From positions 1 to 32,117 of the forward strand of contig JAJCZT010000145.1 of the NCBI GenBank assembly GCA_029262255.1: a stretch of DNA of 32,117 nucleotides. Reading direction: 5' to 3'. This document shows positions 1 through 7,392 of the stretch, one piece after another. Source of the DNA: Deltaproteobacteria bacterium (GTDB lineage Bacteria > Desulfobacterota_D > UBA1144 > Nemesobacterales > UBA2774). A program made the position numbers and the translations under genes. Position 1 is the stretch's first letter; the number at the start of each line of letters is the position of its first letter. Below the pieces are notes generated by a model. It saw nothing but the letters and a program-made list of their open reading frames with translations, ran no database searches and had not been told where the DNA came from.

Positions 1-996
1 GGCACTGCGAAAGAGCTCGGCGAAGCATTAATCATTAATCCTAATGATTTGCTAGGAACTTCCAATGCTCTCAAACAAGCGCTCACAATGCCTATAGATG
101 AGCAAAAACGAAGAATGAAAAGTATGCAAGGCAGGCTTGAGCGATACGATGTTAAGAGATGGGCTCAAGATTTTATGGATAGAATAAGTCAGATAAAAGA
201 GGTTCAAAGACAGCTCATCTCAAAAAGCCTGTCCCAATCCAGGAAAAATAAGCTTTTAGAAAGTTTTAAAAGGAGCAAAAAGGCACTACTTTTGCTCGAT
301 TATGACGGAACCTTAATGCCTTTTAATGAAAGACCCGAAAAAGTGAAGCCTGATCGTGAACTAAAGGATTTACTAGGCTCTTTATCCCGCCATTCAGATA
401 ATGAAGTTGTAATAATAAGCGGAAGGGATAGGAAAACCTTGGACAGGTGGGTTTCAAAGGTGTCAAATGCTTTAGTTGCAGAACACGGGGTATGGATAAA
501 GGAAAAAAAATCCTGGGAAACCCTCGAGATGCTCTCTGATGAATGGAAAGTTGAGATTAGACCAATTCTTGAAGTATTTGTCGATAGAACGCCGGGTTCC
601 TTTATTGAGGAAAAGGATTTCTCTCTTGTATGGCATTTCCGTAAAGTTGACCCTGCATTATCTATTGTAAGGGTAGGGGAGCTTAAGGATGTGCTTTTAC
701 ACATTACAGCCAATTTAAATGTTGGTGTACTGGAAGGGAATAAAGTGATTGAGGTTAAGAATACCGGAATAAATAAGGGAAAAGCTACTATGCATCTGAT
801 GTCTAAGGCGAGATGGGATTTCATACTGTCAGTTGGAGATGACTTGACTGATGAAGACATTTATGAAGTTCTTCCACAGTGGGCATATTCTATTAAAGTC
901 GGTTTTGGCCCGACCAAGGCAAGATTTAACTTGCCGTCATATCGGGAAGTCAGGAGGCTTTTAAAAGACATGATAGAAATAAAGCCTAAAGAGTGA
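1..996 (+). CDS. Bifunctional trehalose-6-phosphate synthase/phosphatase, C-terminal part (5' truncated)
   Basis: The frame is open from base 1, so this is the 3' end of a longer gene. The first 50 or so residues look like the end of a GT20 trehalose-6-phosphate synthase (GEALIINPND, then ALTMP and DVKRWAQDF). A trehalose-phosphatase (OtsB, HAD superfamily) domain of about 250 residues follows. Visible HAD motifs are DYDGT at nt 298-312 (nucleophile Asp and acid/base Asp), IISGRD, the motif-III region with NKGKA, and GDDLTDED near nt 835. The inferred role is two-step trehalose synthesis from UDP-glucose and glucose-6-phosphate, with the two activities fused on one chain. A separate otsB starting at TTG 49 is possible but unlikely, because that would begin inside the synthase homology. 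The aldo/keto reductase gene follows after 21 bp, probably in the same transcript. Confidence 0.9.
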   Translation, partial: GTAKELGEALIINPNDLLGTSNALKQALTMPIDEQKRRMKSMQGRLERYDVKRWAQDFMDRISQIKEVQRQLISKSLSQSRKNKLLESFKRSKKALLLLDYDGTLMPFNERPEKVKPDRELKDLLGSLSRHSDNEVVIISGRDRKTLDRWVSKVSNALVAEHGVWIKEKKSWETLEMLSDEWKVEIRPILEVFVDRTPGSFIEEKDFSLVWHFRKVDPALSIVRVGELKDVLLHITANLNVGVLEGNKVIEVKNTGINKGKATMHLMSKARWDFILSVGDDLTDEDIYEVLPQWAYSIKVGFGPTKARFNLPSYREVRRLLKDMIEIKPKE

Positions 997-1017
997 TTTA
1001 GAATTAAGGAGAAGATT

Positions 1018-2013
1018 ATGGAGTTTGTAAAAATAAAAGGGACTGATATTGAGTCCTCTCAAATAGGATTGGGAGCATGGGCTATCGGGGGCTGGCTTTG
1101 GGGAGGTAGCGAAGAGAGAGAGTCTATTGACACAATACATACAGCACTAGATAAGGGGATTACATTAATAGATACGGCTGCCATCTATGGGTTCGGCAGA
1201 TCAGAAGAAATTGTAGGTAAAGCTGTTTGTGAGTACGGCGGTAGAGATAAGATCATATTAGCCACAAAAGCGGGACTTGACTGGACTTCCGGAAAGATCT
1301 ACCGGAACTCCACTAAGTCTCGTATTTATAAGGAAGTTGAAGATTCTTTGAAACGCTTACAGACCGATTATATCGATATATATCAGATACATTGGCCTGA
1401 TTTTGAGACCCCTTTTGAAGAGGCGGCAGAGGCTATGCAAGAGCTTCACAACAGCGGTAAAATTAGGGCGATAGGGGTGAGCAATTATACTTGCGGACAT
1501 ATGGATACTTTCCGCGACATTGCTGCTCTACATACGTCTCAACCTCCCTATAATTTATTTGAGCGCGGAATAGAAGATGACATAATTCCTTATTGTGAGG
1601 AACACGGGATTACTATGCTGCTCTACGGCTCAATATGTAGAGGACTCTTGAGCGGAAGGATGACCTCTCAAACGACGTTTGAAGGAGATGATATCAGAAA
1701 GGTCGACCCAAAGTTTAAGCATCCAAGGTTTGAGCAATATTTAAACGCCGTCCAAAAATTGGACGAATTTGCACAAGAGAACTACAATAAACGGGTAATA
1801 CACCTGGCTATGCGCTGGATACTGGACAAAGCGGATTCTCATATAGCGCTATGGGGAGCTCGCCGGCCTTCTCAGCTGGAACCACTAGATGATTTCTTCG
1901 GGTGGTCTTTGGATGAGAGCGCTTTTGAAGAGATAGATAATATATTGTCAGAAACAATTAAAGACCCGGTCGGACCCGAGTTTATGGCTCCGCCTACAAA
2001 GGGTAGGTTGTAA
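1018..2013 (+). CDS. Aldo/keto reductase
   Basis: NAD(P)H-dependent oxidoreductase of the AKR (TIM-barrel) superfamily, 331 residues, full length. The catalytic tetrad is visible as Asp52 and Tyr57 (DTAAIY), Lys84 (ATKAG) and His125 (YQIHWPD). The C-terminal cofactor region includes WGARRPSQL near residue 280. A Shine-Dalgarno-like AAGGAGA lies just upstream of the ATG. The family reduces aldehydes and ketones; the substrate cannot be read from the sequence. The fold and the long WAIGGWLWGG N-terminal loop resemble the stress-related AKR11/YhdN-like group. It lies 21 bp behind the trehalose gene, which may suggest a joint role in osmotic or oxidative stress, but this is inference from position only. 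Confidence 0.9.
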   Translation: MEFVKIKGTDIESSQIGLGAWAIGGWLWGGSEERESIDTIHTALDKGITLIDTAAIYGFGRSEEIVGKAVCEYGGRDKIILATKAGLDWTSGKIYRNSTKSRIYKEVEDSLKRLQTDYIDIYQIHWPDFETPFEEAAEAMQELHNSGKIRAIGVSNYTCGHMDTFRDIAALHTSQPPYNLFERGIEDDIIPYCEEHGITMLLYGSICRGLLSGRMTSQTTFEGDDIRKVDPKFKHPRFEQYLNAVQKLDEFAQENYNKRVIHLAMRWILDKADSHIALWGARRPSQLEPLDDFFGWSLDESAFEEIDNILSETIKDPVGPEFMAPPTKGRL

Positions 2014-2022
2014 ATTTTATTC

Positions 2023-2052
2023 TTGACACAGACATTATATCAGTGAGATAAT
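2023..2052 (+). promoter_or_regulatory. Sigma-70-type promoter for the small membrane protein gene
   Basis: A perfect -35 TTGACA (2023-2028) and -10 GATAAT (2047-2052) are separated by 18 bp, just after the aldo/keto reductase stop. A strong Shine-Dalgarno AGGAGGG (2079-2085) and an ATG (2093) follow. This is one of the clearest promoter plus ribosome-binding-site sets in the window. Confidence 0.65.
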
Positions 2053-2078
2053 GTCTTTATATCACTCAGTTCTCATAT

Positions 2079-2116
2079 AGGAGGGTAAAGTAATGGATGA
2101 ATCTTTTGCTGTCTAA
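2079..2116 (+). other. Strong RBS and ATG leading into an in-frame stop (interrupted start of the next gene)
   Basis: AGGAGGG at 2079-2085 is followed at good spacing by ATG 2093. From that ATG the frame reads MDESFAV and then hits TAA at 2114-2116. The same frame continues after the stop as LYIVIYVYIAYTL directly into the ORF called at 2153. The piece after the stop reads like the N-terminal membrane helix expected for the protein, so the stop appears to interrupt a real gene near codon 8. A sequencing or assembly error would give the same picture. Confidence 0.6.
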
Positions 2117-2152
2117 CTTTATATAGTTATTTATGTTTACATAGCATATACC

Positions 2153-2419
2153 TTGATGGTAATAGCGAATAAAACCAATACCGAGAATTCTTGGTTCGCG
2201 TGGATTCCCATACTTAATCTTTACCTTATGTGTAAGATAGCGGACAAACCGGGCTGGTGGCTGATACTGTTCCTTATCCCTTTGGTAAATATTGTAGTAG
2301 CTATAATAGTGTGGATGAAAATAGCCGAGAAAATGGGCAAACCGAGCTGGCTCGGTATTCTCTGGATATTCCCACCTTTAGGGCTTATAGTGCAGGGATA
2401 TTTAGCTTTCGCTGACTGA
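2153..2419 (+). CDS. Small membrane protein, DUF5684-like (possibly a 5'-interrupted gene)
   Basis: The remaining ORF gives 88 residues with about two or three hydrophobic segments (WFAWIPILNLYLM, WWLILFLIPLVNIVVAIIVW, LGILWIFPPLGLIVQGYLAF). The pattern of WFAWIPI, CKIADKPGWW, IPLVNIVVAIIVW and a closing GYLAF resembles small DUF5684-type membrane proteins of unknown function. The TTG (2153) or ATG (2156) start lacks a good ribosome-binding site. A far better RBS and ATG exist 60 bp upstream in the same frame but are separated by TAA at 2114. The gene may therefore be a pseudogene by nonsense mutation, be expressed shortened, or be affected by a base-call error. It does not overlap the convergent HAD gene downstream, which ends 15 bp away. 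Confidence 0.6.
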   Translation: MMVIANKTNTENSWFAWIPILNLYLMCKIADKPGWWLILFLIPLVNIVVAIIVWMKIAEKMGKPSWLGILWIFPPLGLIVQGYLAFAD

Positions 2420-2433
2420 AGCTTGTCATAGAT

Positions 2434-3084
2434 CTACTCAAAGAAATTGATTAAGTCCGGGCTGATTTTGCTCAGATTTGAAACTATTAAGTCCGCGTTC
2501 TGGAATTCTTCCTGGCTTAATCTTTTATCCGGAACGGCAATACAGTACATGCCGGCTGCCTTTGCAGACCTGACGCCGTTTATCGAGTCCTCTATTGCTA
2601 CACACTCAGAGGGTTCAACTTCCAATCTGTCGGCGGTATGCAGGTAAATTGCGGGATGGGGTTTTCCGTCATCAGTACACTCTCCGGATACTACTATTGG
2701 AAAGTACTCATGAAGAGAAAACATGTCTAAAACAAAATTAATAACTCTAAGCGGTGAGCTTGAAGCTACTGCTAGCTTGAACTGATTGTCTCGAAGATCC
2801 TCTAAGAGTGGAATTAGCTCAGAGACAACTTCGAGCTCTTCTTCGTATATTGCAGTTAATATCTCAACTCTTTCAGATATAACATCTTCCACTTTTTCCT
2901 TGAGCTCAAATGTGTCAACGAGTAATTTGCCTGAATCATTCTGGTTAAGGCCCACTATCTGGTCTCTATATGTAGGGGTGTATTCAATATCTCTTCGAGC
3001 AAGCAGAATTCTTTCTGTCTTTTCCCAAAGAGGCTCGCTGTCAATCATCACACCGTCCATATCGAATATGACTGCTTTTATCAT
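2434..3084 (-). CDS. HAD-superfamily sugar-phosphatase / beta-phosphoglucomutase-like hydrolase
   Basis: 216-residue haloacid-dehalogenase-type phosphohydrolase with a C1 cap. Motif I is FDMDGVMID (Asp8 nucleophile, Asp10 acid/base). Motif II is VASSS, motif III is the lysine of GKPHP, and motif IV is IEDSINGV. Length and motif spacing fit the subfamily that includes beta-phosphoglucomutase and the hexitol/2-deoxyglucose-6-phosphate phosphatases (YniC/HxpB type). The substrate is not predictable. No clear Shine-Dalgarno sequence precedes the ATG. It is convergent with the small membrane protein gene and separated from the next minus-strand gene by a terminator-like hairpin, so it is probably transcribed alone. 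Confidence 0.85.
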   Translation of the reverse strand: MIKAVIFDMDGVMIDSEPLWEKTERILLARRDIEYTPTYRDQIVGLNQNDSGKLLVDTFELKEKVEDVISERVEILTAIYEEELEVVSELIPLLEDLRDNQFKLAVASSSPLRVINFVLDMFSLHEYFPIVVSGECTDDGKPHPAIYLHTADRLEVEPSECVAIEDSINGVRSAKAAGMYCIAVPDKRLSQEEFQNADLIVSNLSKISPDLINFFE

Positions 3085-3174
3085 GAGATAAAATTATTTC
3101 CTTACTAATCCTGGATTTACTAAAGAAGAGTCTCAAAGACTACCTACCCGAAATTAATAAAACAACTTATGTCT

Positions 3175-3236
3175 AAAAAAAAGGATTTACATACTGAGAA
3201 GTTTAAGATAGATATTGTTCTCATATATGTAAATCC
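3175..3236 (-). terminator. Rho-independent terminator of the Gly/Tyr-rich protein gene
   Basis: On the minus strand an 11-bp stem (GGATTTACATA at 3183-3193 against TATGTAAATCC at 3226-3236) encloses a second 5-bp stem (GAGAA 3196-3200 with TTCTC 3218-3222). It is followed directly by eight T (A 3175-3182 on the plus strand). It begins 27 bp after the stop of the gene at 3263-3685 and so would end that transcript. The stem is AT-rich, so its efficiency is uncertain. Confidence 0.65.
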
Positions 3237-3262
3237 CTCTTTATATCAATTCACTTTTTGAT

Positions 3263-3685
3263 TTAATGGAAAATGAACCCGAGATTTAGTGCGAAAGGAA
3301 CATATGGATAGTAGGGCTGCGGATAATAGGCATATGGTCTGTAACCGTATCCATATCCGTATCCGTAGGGTCTGTAATATGGTCTATAGTATGAATTGTG
3401 ATGCCTGTGTCGGTAAGGTCTGTAGTATCCTCTGTTACCATAATAATGTCTGCCGCCGTGGTTATTGTTATATCTGCTGCGTTTATAGCCGTGACCGCCG
3501 TAGTTCTTGTTGTGACCGCCATAGTTTTTGTTATGACCGCGGTAGTTTCTGCCCTGACCACCGTAGTTATTCCCCTGTCCACTGTAACCATGACCGCCGC
3601 CCTGGTAATTCTTTGCAAGGCTTGTCAGTGGGGCGGCTATTACAAAGGCTAAGATAACAAAAGCTGAAATTATTAGTTTCTTCAT
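3263..3685 (-). CDS. Secreted Gly/Tyr/His-rich low-complexity protein, function unknown
   Basis: 140 residues. An N-terminal Sec signal peptide is visible (MKK, hydrophobic run to about residue 20, then LTSLAKN with a plausible AlaXAla-like cleavage near residue 24). The mature part is almost entirely Gly, Tyr, His, Asn and Arg. It has tandem NYGGHNK-type repeats in the middle, an RPYYRPYGYGYGYGYRPY segment, and a short hydrophobic end (VPFALNLGFIFH). There is no Cys. Glycine/tyrosine-rich exported proteins of this type can be structural or surface components, and His-rich repeats can bind metals; neither is shown here. A Shine-Dalgarno TAGGAGAA precedes the ATG. The repeat composition also yields long open frames on the other strands, which are shadows. 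A terminator follows. Expression is probably monocistronic. Confidence 0.7.
   Translation of the reverse strand: MKKLIISAFVILAFVIAAPLTSLAKNYQGGGHGYSGQGNNYGGQGRNYRGHNKNYGGHNKNYGGHGYKRSRYNNNHGGRHYYGNRGYYRPYRHRHHNSYYRPYYRPYGYGYGYGYRPYAYYPQPYYPYVPFALNLGFIFH
3345..3368. repeat. Tandem hexamer repeat inside the Gly/Tyr-rich gene
   Basis: Four consecutive 6-bp units of the form CCRTAT/CCGTAG (CCGTAT, CCATAT, CCGTAT, CCGTAG) encode the alternating Gly-Tyr run on the minus strand. A second, longer imperfect repeat (about 24 bp, unit around TGACCGCCRTAGTT) covers roughly 3490-3600 and encodes the NYGGHNK repeats. Both could vary in copy number by slippage. Confidence 0.6.
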
Positions 3686-3833
3686 CTCAATTTTCTCCTA
3701 AAACAGCTTATGTATATATAAACCCATAGTTCAAAATAATGGTTTCAATTATTTTATTCTACGCCCACTTTTCTAATTATTTCTCATGGGATTAACGAAA
3801 TCAAGAAGAATATTTCTGATAGAGTATGGGGAG

Positions 3834-4733
3834 TTATGAATAATCAGGATGTTCGTCGGGGTCTACATGAACTGTAACTTCCGCGTTTGGTATTTCAGCT
3901 TCAATTTCTTTAATTATATCCTCTGCAAGCTCGTGCGATTTTACAAAAGTGAGCTCGTAATCCATAACTACATGGAATTCGATAAATTTTACTGATCCGG
4001 CGTTTCGTGTTCTCAACTTATGAAAGCTTCTAACTTCCGGGCGGTGTTTCATTATCATCTCTTCTATTTGTGAAACTACCTCTAGCGGAAGCTCTTTATC
4101 CATAAGTATATTGAGTGACTGCATTACAATACCCCTGGCAGACCACATAATTAAGACCGCTATAATTATTGAGATTATGGGGTCTATCAAACTGAGATCC
4201 GTAAATTTGATTATAATAAGCGCCAGAACAATCCCTATATTTGTATAAACATCAAATTGATAGTGCAGGCTGTCAGCGCTTAGCGCTATGCTATCGGTTT
4301 CTTTAGAAACCCTTTTAATGTATCTGGCTAATACGAAGCTCACTATGATAGAGAACGCGATGACGACTATCCCCAGATTAAGATCTTGAAGATTGCCGCC
4401 GTTTATGAGTCTTTCTACAGATAAATAGATTAGATAAAGAGAGGAAACCCCTATTACAAAACACTGGAATAGGCCCGCTAGTCCTTCTGCTTTACCATGT
4501 CCGAATCTGTGATCATGGTCTGCGGGTTTCTCAGACTTTTTGATGGAAAAGTAATTTACAGATGATGCTGAAAGATCGAGAAAGGAATCTACCGCTGAGG
4601 CCAGTATACTGACGGAGTTGGTTATAAACCCGAACACTAACTTCACTATAATTAAGACTATAGATACAGTAATGGATAATAGAGCTGTTCGGAGTTTTTT
4701 GTGCTTGTTTTGCTCTGGGCTGTTTTGTGACAA
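3834..4733 (-). CDS. Cation diffusion facilitator (CDF) family metal efflux transporter, FieF/YiiP-like
   Basis: 299 residues with six predicted membrane segments and a C-terminal cytoplasmic metal-binding domain. The transport-site residues of the YiiP type are present: Asp49 and Asp53 (AVDSFLDL) with His157 and Asp161 (HYQFD). The region DHDHRFGHGKAEG matches the second-site loop, and the C-terminal domain has HKLRTR, an EFHVVMD strand and HVDPDEH. The family exports Zn(II), Fe(II) or Cd(II) in exchange for protons; the D-D-H-D site favours Zn/Cd/Fe. The start is a TTG at 4733 behind a weak AGTAGGGA. The malic enzyme gene ends 25 bp upstream on the same strand, so the two are probably cotranscribed, although no functional link is obvious. 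Confidence 0.88.
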   Translation of the reverse strand: MSQNSPEQNKHKKLRTALLSITVSIVLIIVKLVFGFITNSVSILASAVDSFLDLSASSVNYFSIKKSEKPADHDHRFGHGKAEGLAGLFQCFVIGVSSLYLIYLSVERLINGGNLQDLNLGIVVIAFSIIVSFVLARYIKRVSKETDSIALSADSLHYQFDVYTNIGIVLALIIIKFTDLSLIDPIISIIIAVLIMWSARGIVMQSLNILMDKELPLEVVSQIEEMIMKHRPEVRSFHKLRTRNAGSVKFIEFHVVMDYELTFVKSHELAEDIIKEIEAEIPNAEVTVHVDPDEHPDYS

Positions 4734-4758
4734 ATCCCTACTCGCCGTTAAAGAAAAA

Positions 4759-6108
4759 CTACTTAATGCTCCATCTCTTTAATTTCTCTTGAACCTTTTT
4801 CTCTAAGTCCTCTCTGTATTCGTCAATGTCGATTTGTATTCTGGAAACGCCAGATTTCATTGCAGCCTCGGCAACTGCTACCGACTCCCAAACTAGAACT
4901 CGAGGATCAAATGGTTTGGGGACTAGGTATTCACGTCCAAATTCAAAACTTTTTTCCCCGTAAGCTTTTGCAACATTTTCATCAGCACCCTCTTTAGCTA
5001 AGTTAGCTAAAGAATATGCCGCCGCAATCTTCATTTCCTCATTAATAGCTTTCGCCCTGACATCGAGTGCCCCTCTGAATATAAAAGGAAATCCCAGAAC
5101 ATTATTAACCTGATTAGGGTAATCTGATCTGCCCGTGGCCATAATAACGTCTTTTCTGGCAGCCTTAGCGTCCGGATATGATATCTCAGGATCGGGATTA
5201 GCCATTGCGAAAATGATCGGATCATTGGCCATTGATTTAACCATTTCTTGATTAACGGCGCCGCCTGACGACAATCCGGCAAATACATCGGCTCCCTTCA
5301 TAGCATCCGCTAATGTTCTTGCTTTTGTATCGACTGCAAATCCCTCTTTTTGAGGGTTCATGTTTTCTTCTCTTCCTTTATAAATAACCCCTCGGCTGTC
5401 ACACATAATAATATTTTCTCTTTTTGCGCCCAGAGTGATAAAAAATTCCGCGCACGCTATGGCCGATGCCCCCGCGCCGTTAAATGTTATCCTAAGTTTG
5501 CCCATGTCCTTATTCACTATCTCACAAGCGTTTAATAGGGCCGCGCCTGAGATAATAGCGGTGCCGTGCTGGTCATCATGAAAAATAGGTATATCTGTCT
5601 GCTTTTTTAATTCCGTCTCTATATAGAAACACTCCGGAGCCTTTATATCTTCAAGATTAATGCCTCCAAAAGTAGGCTCTAGGTATTTAACGGTTTTTAT
5701 GATTTCATCAGGATCGGTTGCGCTGATCTCAATATCAAATGCGTCTATCCCGGCAAACCTCTTAAAAAGGACACTCTTTCCTTCCATAACCGGCTTTCCG
5801 GCTAAGGCGCCTATATTTCCAAGACCCAAAACTGCAGTTCCATTTGAAACCACACCAACAAGGTTTCCCTTGTTAGTATATTCATATACTTTGTGCGGAT
5901 CCTTATGAATCTCCAAACAAGGTTCAGCCACACCAGGAGAATAGGCCAGTGAAAGGTCCCACTGCGTTAAGCACGGCTTGGTGGGGACTACTTCAATTTT
6001 CCCTTTCTGACCACTACTGTGGTATTCAAGAGCGGCTTGTTTTATATCCTTGTCTTTATCAGCCGGGTTTGACATTAAATTAGAATCCTCCGTTGTTATA
6101 TAATTCAA
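4759..6108 (-). CDS. NAD(P)-dependent malic enzyme (MaeB-type, without phosphotransacetylase domain)
   Basis: 449 residues. It catalyses oxidative decarboxylation of malate to pyruvate with reduction of NAD(P). Visible features are LAYSPGVA with the catalytic Tyr56, the catalytic Lys111 in GKSVLFK, metal ligands in [14 protein letters not shown] and FHDDQHGTA, and a Rossmann motif [10 protein letters not shown] near residue 210. The length fits the short bacterial form that lacks the C-terminal phosphotransacetylase-like extension of the roughly 760-residue MaeB enzymes. The second Met (codon 12, MSNPADK) is an alternative start. It lies between the FmdB-type gene (36 bp upstream) and the CDF transporter (25 bp downstream), all on the minus strand. 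Confidence 0.92.
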   Translation of the reverse strand: MNYITTEDSNLMSNPADKDKDIKQAALEYHSSGQKGKIEVVPTKPCLTQWDLSLAYSPGVAEPCLEIHKDPHKVYEYTNKGNLVGVVSNGTAVLGLGNIGALAGKPVMEGKSVLFKRFAGIDAFDIEISATDPDEIIKTVKYLEPTFGGINLEDIKAPECFYIETELKKQTDIPIFHDDQHGTAIISGAALLNACEIVNKDMGKLRITFNGAGASAIACAEFFITLGAKRENIIMCDSRGVIYKGREENMNPQKEGFAVDTKARTLADAMKGADVFAGLSSGGAVNQEMVKSMANDPIIFAMANPDPEISYPDAKAARKDVIMATGRSDYPNQVNNVLGFPFIFRGALDVRAKAINEEMKIAAAYSLANLAKEGADENVAKAYGEKSFEFGREYLVPKPFDPRVLVWESVAVAEAAMKSGVSRIQIDIDEYREDLEKKVQEKLKRWSIK

Positions 6109-6144
6109 ATTGGATTCGAATGTATATAATGAATTTATATCTTT

Positions 6145-6369
6145 TTAATTTCTCACGCTGCATCCACAGCTTACGGGAGTGCATCCGCAAGCGCCGCTGT
6201 ATATATCGGCTGAGGCTACTTCGCCATTCGCCTTTATTCCAAAAGGAGAGAATAGTTTCTCTAGATTTTTGCTGTTACAAGAATAGCACATAATTTTGTC
6301 ATCAGCGTCTATGACAAAAGTCTCAAACTCCTTGCTGCAATCAAGACATTTATATTCAAATATCGGCAC
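6145..6369 (-). CDS. FmdB-type zinc-ribbon regulatory protein
   Basis: Short protein of about 75 residues with the family hallmark PIFEYKCLDCSKEFE near its N-terminus, followed by CYSCNSKNLEKLFS. The two CxxC pairs would form a zinc ribbon, and a cysteine-rich tail (GACGCTPVSCGCS) follows. I chose the GTG at 6367-6369 as start because family members begin with M/V-PIFEY and a GGAGG sits 10 bases upstream of this GTG. The open frame extends to an ATG at 6399, which would add ten atypical residues. FmdB-like proteins are often called putative regulators, but their molecular role is not well defined. The gene precedes malic enzyme on the same strand. Confidence 0.8.
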   Translation of the reverse strand: MPIFEYKCLDCSKEFETFVIDADDKIMCYSCNSKNLEKLFSPFGIKANGEVASADIYSGACGCTPVSCGCSVRN

Positions 6370-6529
6370 GCTGATCGGACCTCCAAAAAATATAAGCAAC
6401 TATTATAAAATTATATGACGAGTAGTCAATCTAAATAGTTGCAGTCACTTGGAATATACAGCCCAGAATTAAAGAATCTGTAATTATAACTGGAAGTAGT
6501 TATGCTGTTAAGTCGTTTTATTGCTGTTG

Positions 6530-7282
6530 TCAGGTATCATCAAATTTCCAATAACTAATCTCGAAATCATTGCCTTCTGTGGCCAGAGCCGCTAGATAGT
6601 CAGAGTCAATTTCGATATTAATGAGCGACCATTTCGAATCTTTATTTTTCATTTGAATATGGTCGGTATGCTCAATATCAGGAGGGACTAATTGCAGATC
6701 AAATTCCTTAGTTGGAAGCCCTATTCCCATCCCCCTTGCTTTTGAATATGCTTCCTTGCGGGTCCAAAGAGTAAAAAAAGCCCAGTTCTTCTTCTTGTTG
6801 GGCTGTGAGTGATAAAACTCACCTTCTTCTTTTGAAAAGAACCTGCTCACAATTTTATCAGCTTTGTTTACCTTTCTAATGTATTCCACATCAATTCCAA
6901 TTTCTCTATTTTGAGTTATGGCATAAAGTGCCAGGTCCTCAGAATGAGATAAATTAAATCTTATGTTCTCCGGATGATATTCGGGGTCAATATTGGGTTT
7001 TCCGTATTTATTGTAAGTAAACCTTACTTCAGATGGAGACGCGTCTAAATAATGGCTAAGGCTCTTTCTTAACAATGAACGTGAGACTATAAACCTCATT
7101 CTATCTTTAGCTGATCTTAGTCTGGAGGCTCTTTGCTTCTCCTCTTGAGATAGGATTTCCATATGCAGCTTCTCTATATCTAAGACGGAGTCATATATTC
7201 TAGCTTTCCATATGTGGACTAGATTCTCTGATAGCTCTAAGTTTGCGGGACTGCTATCCCGGAGTTTGTTGATTTTCTTCAC
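6530..7282 (-). CDS. 4'-phosphopantetheinyl transferase, Sfp-type
   Basis: 250 residues, the two-lobed Sfp/AcpT type. It transfers 4'-phosphopantetheine from CoA to carrier-protein serines. The magnesium/CoA motifs are visible: IGIDVEYI with Asp131 and Glu133, and WTRKEAYSKA with Glu177 and the following Lys. FNLSHSED near residue 110 matches the substrate-binding histidine motif. No polyketide or nonribosomal peptide gene is in the window, so the carrier protein is unknown; it may serve fatty acid synthesis. The start is a GTG at 7282 with no Shine-Dalgarno sequence. A TATTAT hexamer lies only 7 bases upstream of it, so the true start could be downstream or the mRNA could be leaderless. Confidence 0.87.
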   Translation of the reverse strand: MKKINKLRDSSPANLELSENLVHIWKARIYDSVLDIEKLHMEILSQEEKQRASRLRSAKDRMRFIVSRSLLRKSLSHYLDASPSEVRFTYNKYGKPNIDPEYHPENIRFNLSHSEDLALYAITQNREIGIDVEYIRKVNKADKIVSRFFSKEEGEFYHSQPNKKKNWAFFTLWTRKEAYSKARGMGIGLPTKEFDLQLVPPDIEHTDHIQMKNKDSKWSLINIEIDSDYLAALATEGNDFEISYWKFDDT

Positions 7283-7392
7283 AGTATGAATAATACAATA
7301 TCCTAATATATTTACTAAAATCTCGGGTATTTTTACAGCTGGTTATTTAGAAAAGGCCGTTGGCGTAATTTGCAGACGTGTTAGTTTTGGTG

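Noticed and set aside
2114-2116. Recoding (selenocysteine or pyrrolysine) at the in-frame stop
   Set aside because: The codon is TAA. Selenocysteine uses TGA and pyrrolysine TAG, and no recoding element was seen.
3286-3657. Several long open frames on both strands overlapping the Gly/Tyr-rich gene
   Set aside because: They come from the low-complexity repeats read in other frames. Only the frame at 3263-3685 has a signal peptide, an RBS and a matching terminator.
6093-6293. 66-codon plus-strand frame opposite the FmdB-type gene
   Set aside because: Antisense shadow; the minus strand encodes a recognisable zinc ribbon with a good RBS.
6530-7282. Secondary-metabolite cluster around the phosphopantetheinyl transferase
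   Set aside because: No PKS, NRPS or carrier-protein gene lies nearby; neighbours are housekeeping and ars genes.
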